From assembly GCA_005773145.1 (NCBI GenBank), contig SXHS01000058.1:1-7560 (forward strand): a stretch of DNA of 7,560 nt, given 5' to 3'. The translations under genes were made by a program, and so were the position numbers. The notes under the pieces were generated by a model. It did not search any database and was not told the origin of the DNA. It saw only the letters and a program-made list of their open reading frames with translations. This stretch comes from Planctomycetaceae bacterium (GTDB taxonomy: Bacteria; Planctomycetota; Planctomycetia; Pirellulales; Pirellulaceae). This document shows, piece after piece, positions 1 through 6,066 of this stretch (its first letter is position 1; each line of letters starts with the position of its first letter).

Positions 1-152
1 CACGGCGATTGAGCCCAACCTGCCCCCCCCATCAGGCGACCATCGACAAGCCCGCACTGCAAAAGGCGTGACCGCTTGTCCGTCCGTTCAAGTGCGAGCG
101 AGTGAGGATCAACGGCCACATGGGCATGGCCGCAGGCCATGTGTCATCGTAG

Positions 153-171
153 CCTGGGGCAACGCCCCAGG
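153..171. repeat. Perfect 8-bp stem hairpin
   Basis: CCTGGGGC and GCCCCAGG are separated by the three-base loop AAC. The stem has no mismatches. A partly decayed copy in the opposite orientation begins at 361: the first 15 bases from 361 match the reverse complement of this element, with loop GTT, and the far arm then diverges. Two related hairpins in 230 bp argue that this is a repeat unit rather than a chance palindrome. Confidence 0.6.
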
Positions 172-238
172 AAGCGCGTGGATCCGAATGTCTGTGTTGG
201 CCAAAGGCCAACGTCACGAGTCGGGACGACGGTGCGCC

Positions 239-266
239 GTGGGACCATCGGGATGATGTGTCCCAC
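239..266. repeat. Composite two-part hairpin
   Basis: The outer arms GTGGGAC (239-245) and GTCCCAC (260-266) pair perfectly. Inside them CATC (246-249) pairs with GATG (255-258) around a five-base loop GGGAT, leaving one unpaired T at 259. The result is an 11-bp stem with a single bulge. It is the most extended secondary structure in the left gene-free stretch and lies between the two GGCC hairpins. Its role is unknown. Confidence 0.55.
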
Positions 267-391
267 AACCGTGTATCGTTCCTCATCGAATAACGAACAA
301 CGAATGCGCACTTCGGGTGAATTTGGCCTTCGGCCAAAGATTTGCAAATGGTGCCATCAACCTGGGGCGTTGCCCAACGGGTCAGCACATG

Positions 392-3154
392 TCAACGTTC
401 GACGACCAGGCGATAATTCCGAATACGGTCGCCGCCGATTTCTTCGGCGCGCAACCAAATCTTCTTGCCCACGAGTTCCGCGCCGTTCGGGATCACATAG
501 GTCTTTTTGTCGCGGCCGCGTCCCAGGTCATAAACCTGCTTCCGCAACCGACGTCGCTCGGGAATATGTAGATAGCAGCTGAAGTTGACGACCTCGTCGG
601 ATTGGTTGACCATTTGTTGCTCTACAACCAACTGCCCCTGGTCATCGATGCGCGCGGACAATTCCAAGAATAGATTCCCACCGCCGATCTCTAACGTGCG
701 GAGCACATCGAAGTGGTAGTCTTGATCGCCGGAAATCTGGCAATCGATACGCACATCGTATTGCCCACTGCTCACATCACTGCGCAGCGTGATGGGAAAG
801 GTAAAAACTCGCTCCTCGTTGACGGACATCTTGAACGAAAAAGGGACGGGGCGGGGCCCCCACGAGTCGGGTGTCATCAACGCCAATTCACCCGTAATTC
901 CCTGACTGAACGGGTTACGCACCCGCAGAGAAAGGACCTGGGGCCGCCCAAAGACATTGGCGAGCTGTTGCTGCTCGAACTGCAGCGACATGCACCAGCG
1001 AGCAATCGCCGGATCGACATCGGTCAGGAAAATGGGAAGTGGCCCGACAGCGATCACTTGTTTTCCATCCGCGACCTTCAGGGGTTGTTCGCGTCCCCAC
1101 AAATCGACTTGGCGCACATTGGCCCCCAGGAAAACCTCTTCGGTCGTGGGCTCTTCATTCCAGACCACCATCGTGGCCCGATCTTGTCGGACCAGCACCT
1201 GATTGGGGCTGCCGAGAGGCAGTTGCAGACTACCCAACCGCTCGGTCCCCGAAATCATCAAGGCCGTGGTGCGCCAGGGGAGGAACAACTCGCCCGGCGT
1301 CCCCTCGGGGCGCATCAGACCATGTTCCGCATCAAAGGGATTCGAGGCAAAAATACCTTGTGCGCCGCCGATCTTGGCCGCCAACATGCGCGTGACCAAA
1401 TCGTGCGTGCGTGTGGTCAGGGAATATTGGCTGCGAGCCAACGGATGAATGACCACCCAGCGCTGTGCGGTGCCCGTATCGGCCTGAGCCAAGAACTCCG
1501 TCTGCTCGTCGGCTGTCAAAGGGGGTTCCTCGCGCAAGGAAAGATAGGCCCACGGCACCTTATCCGCCACGGGCACCCCGTGCAGCCAGCGCCACGGCAA
1601 TCCCACGTTAACAACCAGTCCGAAGCGATCCAACTGGCGTTTGACCTCGTCGATCTTGGCAATGAGTTCCGGGTAGTTGATGAAGCTATCATCATCATCC
1701 CTTCCCAACTGCCACCAACGGATCTTCAGTGAGAGCCGTGTCATGACCGGATTCAGCGCCGGTTGCCACAAGCCGACGTCGGCGAATACACCGGCGGCCG
1801 GCAAGTCGCCACTTCCGCCAAACAGCTCGCGTTGTGCCGGCGGGGGCTGATCCAACATGCCGACCATCTCAATGCCATCCAAGCCCAACCGCTCGGCAAA
1901 GGCGCTCAGCGCATCGGCCTGCCGGGTATCGTCGGCTGAAAACCAGACGGGGAACTTTACCCAACTGATCCCCGTTTGCCGCAACAGGCCCACCAACGCA
2001 TTCAAGTCCAGCGGCTTTTCCCCTTGCGGCAGCGACCAGCCAAATTCATTTCCACGCGGTTGGCCATCGGAACGGATGACGACCAGTGACAACTCGCGTC
2101 GATGGTCGGCTCCACCCCGTCCCGGCACGACGGCCCGCACCGTGTAGAAGCCATGTCCGGGTACATGAGGCCGCCACGTCGCGCGGCCAAAATACACTGC
2201 GGTATCCGTCTCCCTGGCAGGGGAAATATGGTGAGACGCTGCGGATGCATCCGATCCCCCGGCCCCATCTGCGTGAGGGGGATGCGACGCCAAGTCCGAG
2301 CGACCGTTAAGCGGCACGGTCGCCCGCTCCAACTCTCGACCCTCCACATCCAATAACTGATACACCACCTGCAGTTCTCGTTCCGGCACTCCGGATACGG
2401 TGCACGTGACCTCTAAGTCTTGCGGATCGGCATAAACATTGTAGCGCTGGCCTGTCTCCAACGATATCTGCGGGAGTCTCCCTAACCATATGTCATCGAA
2501 TAAGACAGCGCCCTGTAGATCCATTTCGGCTGTGGAGTCCACGTGCAAACCGATGACCGCGCTGCGGACCGTGTCATCCTCGGGCGCAATGGCCTCGAAT
2601 CGCACCTGCTTCCAAGGCGTGCTCTTGCCAATCGGTTCCGACTTCACTGTGGCAACCGGACGCTGATTCACGTCTTGAAACGTCAGCGAAATATAGGCCA
2701 CATCGTGCGTCAACTGCTCGGTCTTGATGTAGCCTTCCACGACATAACGGAACCGATTGGTGACCGGTATGGGCGGGCTGAGGATAGCTGCCGCACCACC
2801 ATTTAGAGCGACCTTCAAGCTCCCCTCGCTGGCGGGCGACGCCTCTTTGCTGAGCGCAATCTTGACGTACGCCGGATACTCCGGGCTGCGTCGACGCTTC
2901 CAATGATCGGGCCAGCCGTCGTAATTGTGATCGGGCCAGCCGTCGTAATTGCGATCGAAGCCGTCGCCAAAGTCGGCATGAAATAGCGAACTGGCATCGG
3001 GATGCCGTTGCGGCGCGCCTTGGGAAGCAGATAGCCCTGAGCACCCGAAGCACAAGCCGCCCGCGACGAGTGCCATCATCAGGCAAAGGATTTCCCATTC
3101 CAGCCGGGCGCGCGGATGCGGGCGACGCGTGCAACGCACCGCCAACGCGCTCAT
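392..3154 (-). CDS. Secreted multidomain glycoside-hydrolase-like lipoprotein
   Basis: About 920 residues from the start chosen here. Residues 1-45 form an arginine-rich n-region, a hydrophobic stretch and a possible, non-ideal lipobox LCFGC with Cys38. Residues 67-83 carry two DxNxDGxxD loops resembling calcium-binding loops. Residues about 95-226 resemble a carbohydrate-binding beta-sandwich, ending in LFDDIWLG (219-226). A second beta domain spans about 230-365, including a low-complexity linker rich in Ser, Ala and His (about 285-312). Residues about 370-640 look like a TIM barrel of the glycoside hydrolase type (WVKFPVWF; WWQLGRDDDDSF at 480-491; PWRTTALMISGTE at 626-638), followed by a beta domain ending GPLPIFLTDVD and a C-terminal beta domain (about 740-805) like those of the alpha-galactosidase NEW3 type. 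The fold assignments are by eye. No hydrolase family or substrate can be named. The start is uncertain: ATG at 3154 has only GAGG three bases upstream; ATG at 3181 and 3079 are alternatives. Frames further upstream would run into the divergent gene. Confidence 0.72.
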   Translation of the reverse strand: MSALAVRCTRRPHPRARLEWEILCLMMALVAGGLCFGCSGLSASQGAPQRHPDASSLFHADFGDGFDRNYDGWPDHNYDGWPDHWKRRRSPEYPAYVKIALSKEASPASEGSLKVALNGGAAAILSPPIPVTNRFRYVVEGYIKTEQLTHDVAYISLTFQDVNQRPVATVKSEPIGKSTPWKQVRFEAIAPEDDTVRSAVIGLHVDSTAEMDLQGAVLFDDIWLGRLPQISLETGQRYNVYADPQDLEVTCTVSGVPERELQVVYQLLDVEGRELERATVPLNGRSDLASHPPHADGAGGSDASAASHHISPARETDTAVYFGRATWRPHVPGHGFYTVRAVVPGRGGADHRRELSLVVIRSDGQPRGNEFGWSLPQGEKPLDLNALVGLLRQTGISWVKFPVWFSADDTRQADALSAFAERLGLDGIEMVGMLDQPPPAQRELFGGSGDLPAAGVFADVGLWQPALNPVMTRLSLKIRWWQLGRDDDDSFINYPELIAKIDEVKRQLDRFGLVVNVGLPWRWLHGVPVADKVPWAYLSLREEPPLTADEQTEFLAQADTGTAQRWVVIHPLARSQYSLTTRTHDLVTRMLAAKIGGAQGIFASNPFDAEHGLMRPEGTPGELFLPWRTTALMISGTERLGSLQLPLGSPNQVLVRQDRATMVVWNEEPTTEEVFLGANVRQVDLWGREQPLKVADGKQVIAVGPLPIFLTDVDPAIARWCMSLQFEQQQLANVFGRPQVLSLRVRNPFSQGITGELALMTPDSWGPRPVPFSFKMSVNEERVFTFPITLRSDVSSGQYDVRIDCQISGDQDYHFDVLRTLEIGGGNLFLELSARIDDQGQLVVEQQMVNQSDEVVNFSCYLHIPERRRLRKQVYDLGRGRDKKTYVIPNGAELVGKKIWLRAEEIGGDRIRNYRLVVER
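2904..2951 (-). repeat. Perfect 24-bp tandem duplication within the lipoprotein gene
   Basis: Positions 2904-2927 and 2928-2951 are identical over 24 bases. The unit keeps the reading frame and encodes the eight residues NYDGWPDH twice. Each copy, with the preceding Asp, forms D-x-N-x-D-G-x-x-D, so the duplication creates a second loop sharing one Asp with the first. Absence of any third-position change suggests a recent slippage or unequal-crossover event. Confidence 0.85.
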
Positions 3155-3314
3155 AAGCCTCGTAGCGCACAACACCAACATAGCAATTACACCGGCCGGG
3201 CTGACGTGACTGAATATTCCTGCTAAGCTTATCGGCTCCGTCGCATCCCCCGGGCGACCGGATCTTGCCCAGCAGGCAAAATCAGCCCGATCGTCACTTG
3301 GAGGTTGTTCATCC
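3155..3314. promoter_or_regulatory. Divergent promoter region between lipoprotein and TIM-barrel genes
   Basis: This gap must carry the promoters of both divergent genes. I could not choose a convincing -35/-10 pair for either strand. It contains three perfect 8-bp palindromes close together, CCGGCCGG (3192-3199), GAATATTC (3212-3219) and TAAGCTTA (3224-3231), and an inverted repeat TTGCC-CAGCA-GGCAA (3265-3279). Any of these could bind a regulator, but short palindromes also arise by chance. The part from 3155 to 3181 is coding if the lipoprotein starts at 3181. Confidence 0.4.
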
Positions 3315-4112
3315 GTGTCGATACCCCGCGTCGCTGTCCAATTGAGTAGCCTCCGGCAACCATTGCGGCAGGGCTTGTTGCTAGCGTCGCGAATGGAGGT
3401 GTCCGCTGTTGCCTTAGACGCCCAAGGGGAACTGCATCCCAGTATGATCAGCCAAACCGGCTTGCGGCACCTACGCAAGCTTTTGGAAGATGCTCGGCTG
3501 CGGGTTTGTTCCGTCCGCTATCGCACTCAGCATGGCTACGACACGATTGAAAATCTGCAACCGCGCATTGAAGGTACTAAGGCGGCCATGCGGCTGGCTT
3601 ACGCGCTCGGGGCCCCGATCGTCGTGAATCAAGTGGGGACTATCGCCGCCGAAGAGGGTGGCCCGGGCTGGGAAATCATGCTGGAAGCCCTGCATGATCT
3701 GGGGCAATTCGGCTTGCATGTAGGCGCCACCCTTGCCGCCACCACGGGGAGCGAGTCTCCCGAGGCGTTGGCCCGCTTGATTGCTACACTCCCGGACGGT
3801 TTCCTGATGGTCGACCTGGACCCGGGCAATTTGGTGGCGAACGGGCACACCCCCATGGACGCCATCGACCGCCTATCCGGCCACATACGCCATGTGCGGG
3901 CGACGGATGCAGTCCGTGACCACGCGCGTGGCGGGTCGACCGACGTACCGATCGGACGCGGCATGGTCGATTTCGCGCTCATGCTCGCCCGCCTCTCAGA
4001 GCACGGTTATCGGGGATACTTGACGGTGGATCGCCCGTCCAGCGTTAACCCGGTGCACGAGGTTGGCTTGGCGGTACAGTACCTGCAGCGCATCATGTCC
4101 GAGAATCCGTGA
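3315..4112 (+). CDS. Sugar phosphate isomerase/epimerase-type TIM barrel protein
   Basis: A 265-residue protein beginning with GTG, preceded by GGAGG (3300-3304) ten bases upstream. It reads as a xylose-isomerase-like (AP endonuclease 2 superfamily) TIM barrel: a long helix-strand alternation, VDLDPGNLV at 166-174, HIRHVRATD at 190-198, the loop VPIGRGMVDF at 211-220 and GYRGYLTVDR at 231-240. Members usually isomerise or epimerise sugars or cyclitols in the cytoplasm with a divalent metal held by Glu, Asp, His and Glu. By eye, Asp169 and His193 are present, but the first Glu position appears to be Thr143 (LAATTG, where relatives often have LALETG) and the last Glu is Asp239. So the enzyme may bind metal differently or have lost activity. 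It lies divergent to the large lipoprotein gene and converges on rsmE with a 20-bp overlap. No signal peptide is seen. The substrate is unknown. Confidence 0.85.
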   Translation: MSIPRVAVQLSSLRQPLRQGLLLASRMEVSAVALDAQGELHPSMISQTGLRHLRKLLEDARLRVCSVRYRTQHGYDTIENLQPRIEGTKAAMRLAYALGAPIVVNQVGTIAAEEGGPGWEIMLEALHDLGQFGLHVGATLAATTGSESPEALARLIATLPDGFLMVDLDPGNLVANGHTPMDAIDRLSGHIRHVRATDAVRDHARGGSTDVPIGRGMVDFALMLARLSEHGYRGYLTVDRPSSVNPVHEVGLAVQYLQRIMSENP

Positions 4113-4878
4113 TCCAGGCGCGACCCTCGTGGAGTAAACACCAATGGGCGGCGCAGGCCACCGCCGCCGTCTCAATGCGCAGCAAGCGCGGCCCCAGCGA
4201 AACGACCTGCCAACCCGCGTCGACGGCGTCGCGCACCTCGTCGTCCGTGAACCCACCTTCGGGGCCGATGGCCACGCACGCAGCGCCATTGGTGCCAGGT
4301 CCCAATGTCCAATCCACCGATTGTTGCGATGGCTCGGACGGCGCATCATGGGACCATTGGGAAGCAGTGGTTGTCGGATGGGCCAACCACCGGGCCGTCG
4401 CTGGATCGATGGCCTGTGCCAACTCGGCCAAACGCATGGGACGATCGAATGTCATCAAGCGATTGCGGCCCGACTGCTTGCAGCTCTCGATGACCGTTCG
4501 CTGCAATCGATTCAAGGCATTGTCGTCGGGCTGTGCCACTCCGCGCGTCGTTCGTAGGGGCACAATCCGATCCACCCCCAATTCAACCAACTTCTCCACC
4601 AGCCATCCCTGCCGTGGTCCCTTGGGGAGCGCCACCGCGATGGTCAATCGGTAGCGAGATTCTCGCTCAACGCTGCGAACGGTGAGTAACTCGAGCCGCA
4701 CCTGGCGCCGCTGCAATTCGACCACACGCGCCTCCCCCTCGCTGCCTGCGCCATCGAACAGATCGACGAGGTCGCCGACCCGAGCCCGCAAGACATGCGT
4801 CAAATGATGGGCCTCGGTGCCATCCAGAATGGTCGGGCCGCGCGACAGGCCATTCGGGTGGTAGAAACGATGTCGCAT
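4093..4878 (-). CDS. rsmE: 16S rRNA (uracil-1498-N3)-methyltransferase RsmE
   Basis: A 261-residue protein matching the RsmE family, which uses S-adenosylmethionine to methylate N3 of U1498 in 16S rRNA of the assembled 30S subunit. The N-terminal 75 residues are the PUA-like RNA-binding part (HHLTHVLRARVGD at 24-36). The C-terminal SPOUT (trefoil-knot) methyltransferase part carries ESCKQSGR (131-138), the cofactor-loop motif IGPEGGFT (204-211) and LGPRLLRIETAA (228-239), where the usual form is LRTETA, so Ile replaces Thr. A segment around 168-197, rich in Ser, Thr and Gln, looks like a loop insertion before the knot. The start is well supported: GAGGAAGG lies on the coding strand at 4893-4886, seven bases before ATG at 4878. 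Length is slightly above the usual 240-250 residues. The 3' end overlaps the convergent TIM-barrel gene, leaving no room for an intergenic terminator. Confidence 0.95.
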   Translation of the reverse strand: MRHRFYHPNGLSRGPTILDGTEAHHLTHVLRARVGDLVDLFDGAGSEGEARVVELQRRQVRLELLTVRSVERESRYRLTIAVALPKGPRQGWLVEKLVELGVDRIVPLRTTRGVAQPDDNALNRLQRTVIESCKQSGRNRLMTFDRPMRLAELAQAIDPATARWLAHPTTTASQWSHDAPSEPSQQSVDWTLGPGTNGAACVAIGPEGGFTDDEVRDAVDAGWQVVSLGPRLLRIETAAVACAAHWCLLHEGRAWITDSRT

Positions 4879-4885
4879 GACCGGG

Positions 4886-4893
4886 CCTTCCTC
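4886..4893 (-). promoter_or_regulatory. Ribosome binding site of rsmE
   Basis: On the minus strand this reads GAGGAAGG, seven bases ahead of the ATG at 4878. It is the strongest Shine-Dalgarno match in the window and fixes the rsmE start over in-frame codons upstream. Confidence 0.8.
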
Positions 4894-4940
4894 TCGTCGA
4901 GCTGCCGCGCGCGGCGATTCACATGCCCTCGCTGCAGGCG

Positions 4941-4965
4941 ATGCCAGCGTGGATCACGCCGGCAT
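4941..4965. promoter_or_regulatory. 25-bp inverted repeat between rsmE and the ATPase gene
   Basis: The left arm is ATGCC-A-GCGTG (4941-4951), the loop GAT (4952-4954) and the right arm CACGC-C-GGCAT (4955-4965). Ten of eleven positions pair; the sole mismatch is A4946 against C4960. It lies about 60 bases before the rsmE start and 115 bases before the ATPase start, in the gap that must hold both promoters, so it may be an operator or a leader hairpin. It is unlike the left-edge hairpins, which have GGCC or GCCCC cores. No T-tract follows on either strand, so a terminator is unlikely. Confidence 0.5.
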
Positions 4966-5080
4966 GCGGGCACACCCCGGGCGAAATGGCGGAAAAACAC
5001 TCCAGAACCACTGCGGATTCTACCGACCAGGAAAGGAATAGGGAATTGACCATCGAGATCGAAGCGGAGGAAATCGCGCC

Positions 5081-5896
5081 ATGTACCAGGCACACTGGGG
5101 ACTTTCCGAGTCACCCTTTCGTGGATCAATCGATCCTCGCTTCTACTACAACAGCCCAGGACACGACGAGGCGCTGGCCCGCATGCAGTTTCTCGTCGAT
5201 AATCAGCAGCGGCTCGGCGTGCTATTGGGACCAGCAGGAGTCGGCAAGAGCTTGCTGTTCGATGTCTTTTCGCGCCAGCTACGCCAGCAGGGTCGGCACG
5301 CGCTGGTCGTTTCACTCGGCGGCTTGGATAGCGATGAGTTTCTGCGGACCGTCGCCGCTGAGCTGGGAAGCGATCCCGAGGAGCACGCCCGCACGGGTCG
5401 TATCTGGTCCCTGCTGACAGATCGACTGGTCATGAATCGCTATCAGAACATCGATACCGTCGCACTCTTGGATGACGCCGATGAGTGCGACGCCGATATG
5501 CTGACCGTCATCGGCCGGCTCGCACAGTGGCAGCCGTTCCCCGAATCGCGATTTACGGTCATTGTCTCGGCCCGCGATCATCGGCGCGAATTATTGGGCC
5601 GCCGGCTGTTGGAGCTGTGTGATCTCAAGATTGAACTGGCGACCTGGGAGCTGCACGATACGGCGGATTATCTCAAATCGACGCTCGCGAAAGTTGGCCG
5701 CACGTCTCCGACTTTCGACGTTCAGGCCATGGCGCGCATCCACGAATTAGGCGCCGGCAACCCGCGCCGCATTCGCCAGTTGGCGGAATTGTCGCTGCTG
5801 GCTGGCGCCGGACAAGGGCAAACCTTCGTGGATGAATCAACTGTAACCGCCGCCTACCAAGAACTGGGCTTGTTCGCCGATTCGATCGCCCCCTGA
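5081..5896 (+). CDS. ExeA/GspA-like AAA+ ATPase
   Basis: A 271-residue P-loop ATPase. The N-terminus (HWGLSESPFRGSIDPRFYY, 5-23, then SPGHDEALARM) has the layout typical of ExeA-type ATPases. Walker A is GPAGVGKS (50-57); Walker B is VALLDDAD (127-134), with Asp-Asp where Asp-Glu is commoner. VIVSAR at 160-165 fits the sensor-1 strand, and GAGNPRRIRQL (224-234) fits the sensor-2 helix. ExeA proteins help assemble the type II secretion secretin across peptidoglycan, and related ATPases serve other systems. This protein lacks the C-terminal peptidoglycan-binding extension and transmembrane segment of classical ExeA, and no secretin or pilus gene is in the window, so its partner is unknown. ATG at 5081 is preceded by GGAGG (5066-5070). 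The 170-bp gap downstream with its own promoter candidate suggests the next genes are a separate unit. Confidence 0.85.
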   Translation: MYQAHWGLSESPFRGSIDPRFYYNSPGHDEALARMQFLVDNQQRLGVLLGPAGVGKSLLFDVFSRQLRQQGRHALVVSLGGLDSDEFLRTVAAELGSDPEEHARTGRIWSLLTDRLVMNRYQNIDTVALLDDADECDADMLTVIGRLAQWQPFPESRFTVIVSARDHRRELLGRRLLELCDLKIELATWELHDTADYLKSTLAKVGRTSPTFDVQAMARIHELGAGNPRRIRQLAELSLLAGAGQGQTFVDESTVTAAYQELGLFADSIAP

Positions 5897-5956
5897 GCGA
5901 AATCCGCCTTCCGCCCCATCTCCACCCAGGCCATGCGGTCCACGGTCGGTCTGGTA

Positions 5957-5985
5957 CTGACCGGTCGGGCGCGTTCCGTTAGAAT
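5957..5985 (+). promoter_or_regulatory. Candidate sigma70-type promoter of the membrane gene pair
   Basis: CTGACC (5957-5962; four of six matches to TTGACA) and TAGAAT (5980-5985; five of six matches to TATAAT) are separated by 17 bases. Transcription would begin near 5992, giving a leader of about 75 bases before the ATG at 6067. A small inverted repeat CGGTC-(7)-GACCG (5947-5963) overlaps the -35 element and could be an operator. This is a consensus match only. Confidence 0.4.
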
Positions 5986-6066
5986 CCAGGATGGGAGCCG
6001 GTGGTCGTTTCACCGATCGGCGACGACAACCGGCCCACGGGCCAAGACGGAGAGGGCGGCACGAAC

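Larger units (their letters stand above)
1..391. repeat. Gene-free stretch with a cluster of short hairpins
   Basis: No coding region is convincing here. Within 125-378 there are six inverted repeats: CATGGCC/GGCCATG (125-141, loop GCA), CCTGGGGC/GCCCCAGG (153-171, loop AAC), GTTGGCC/GGCCAAC (196-212, loop AAA), a composite hairpin at 239-266, TTTGGCC/GGCCAAA (322-338, loop TTC) and an eroded CCTGGGGC copy (361-378). A 10-bp palindrome ATTTGCAAAT lies at 340-349 and a run of eight C at 23-30. The stretch lies downstream of the 3' end of the large minus-strand lipoprotein gene, so the nearest hairpins could help end its transcript, but no T-tract follows them. From general familiarity, planctomycete intergenic DNA often carries such GGCC and GCCCC hairpins; that this is a dispersed family is inferred, not shown by this window. 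A 118-codon open frame across it is treated as a by-product. Confidence 0.6.

Noticed and set aside
125..378. CRISPR array
   Set aside because: The repeated elements are short palindromes of differing sequence and spacing, not identical direct repeats with regular spacers, and no cas genes are present.
32..388. 118-codon open frame on the minus strand in the left gene-free stretch
   Set aside because: It reads straight through several perfect hairpins, has an irregular composition with no domain or hydrophobic core, and is best explained by the repeat cluster. Annotated look-alikes in related genomes would not prove translation.
713..1732. 339-codon open frame on the plus strand
   Set aside because: It lies fully antisense within the lipoprotein gene, has no recognisable domain and no ribosome binding site that stands out. 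Long antisense frames are common in GC-rich genes.
3265..3279. TTGCC-CAGCA-GGCAA as a terminator
   Set aside because: The stem is only 5 bp without a T-tract and lies upstream of both divergent genes, so termination makes no sense; kept only as a weak possible binding site.
3155..3478. Upstream extension of the lipoprotein frame to an ATG at 3478
   Set aside because: It would run through the start of the well-supported divergent TIM-barrel gene and put 100 or more unrelated residues ahead of a clear signal peptide.
6001..6066. GTG start adding 22 residues to the DUF6677-like protein
   Set aside because: The added segment is polar and low in complexity, while the ATG at 6067 has GGAGAGG upstream and begins just before the first membrane segment.
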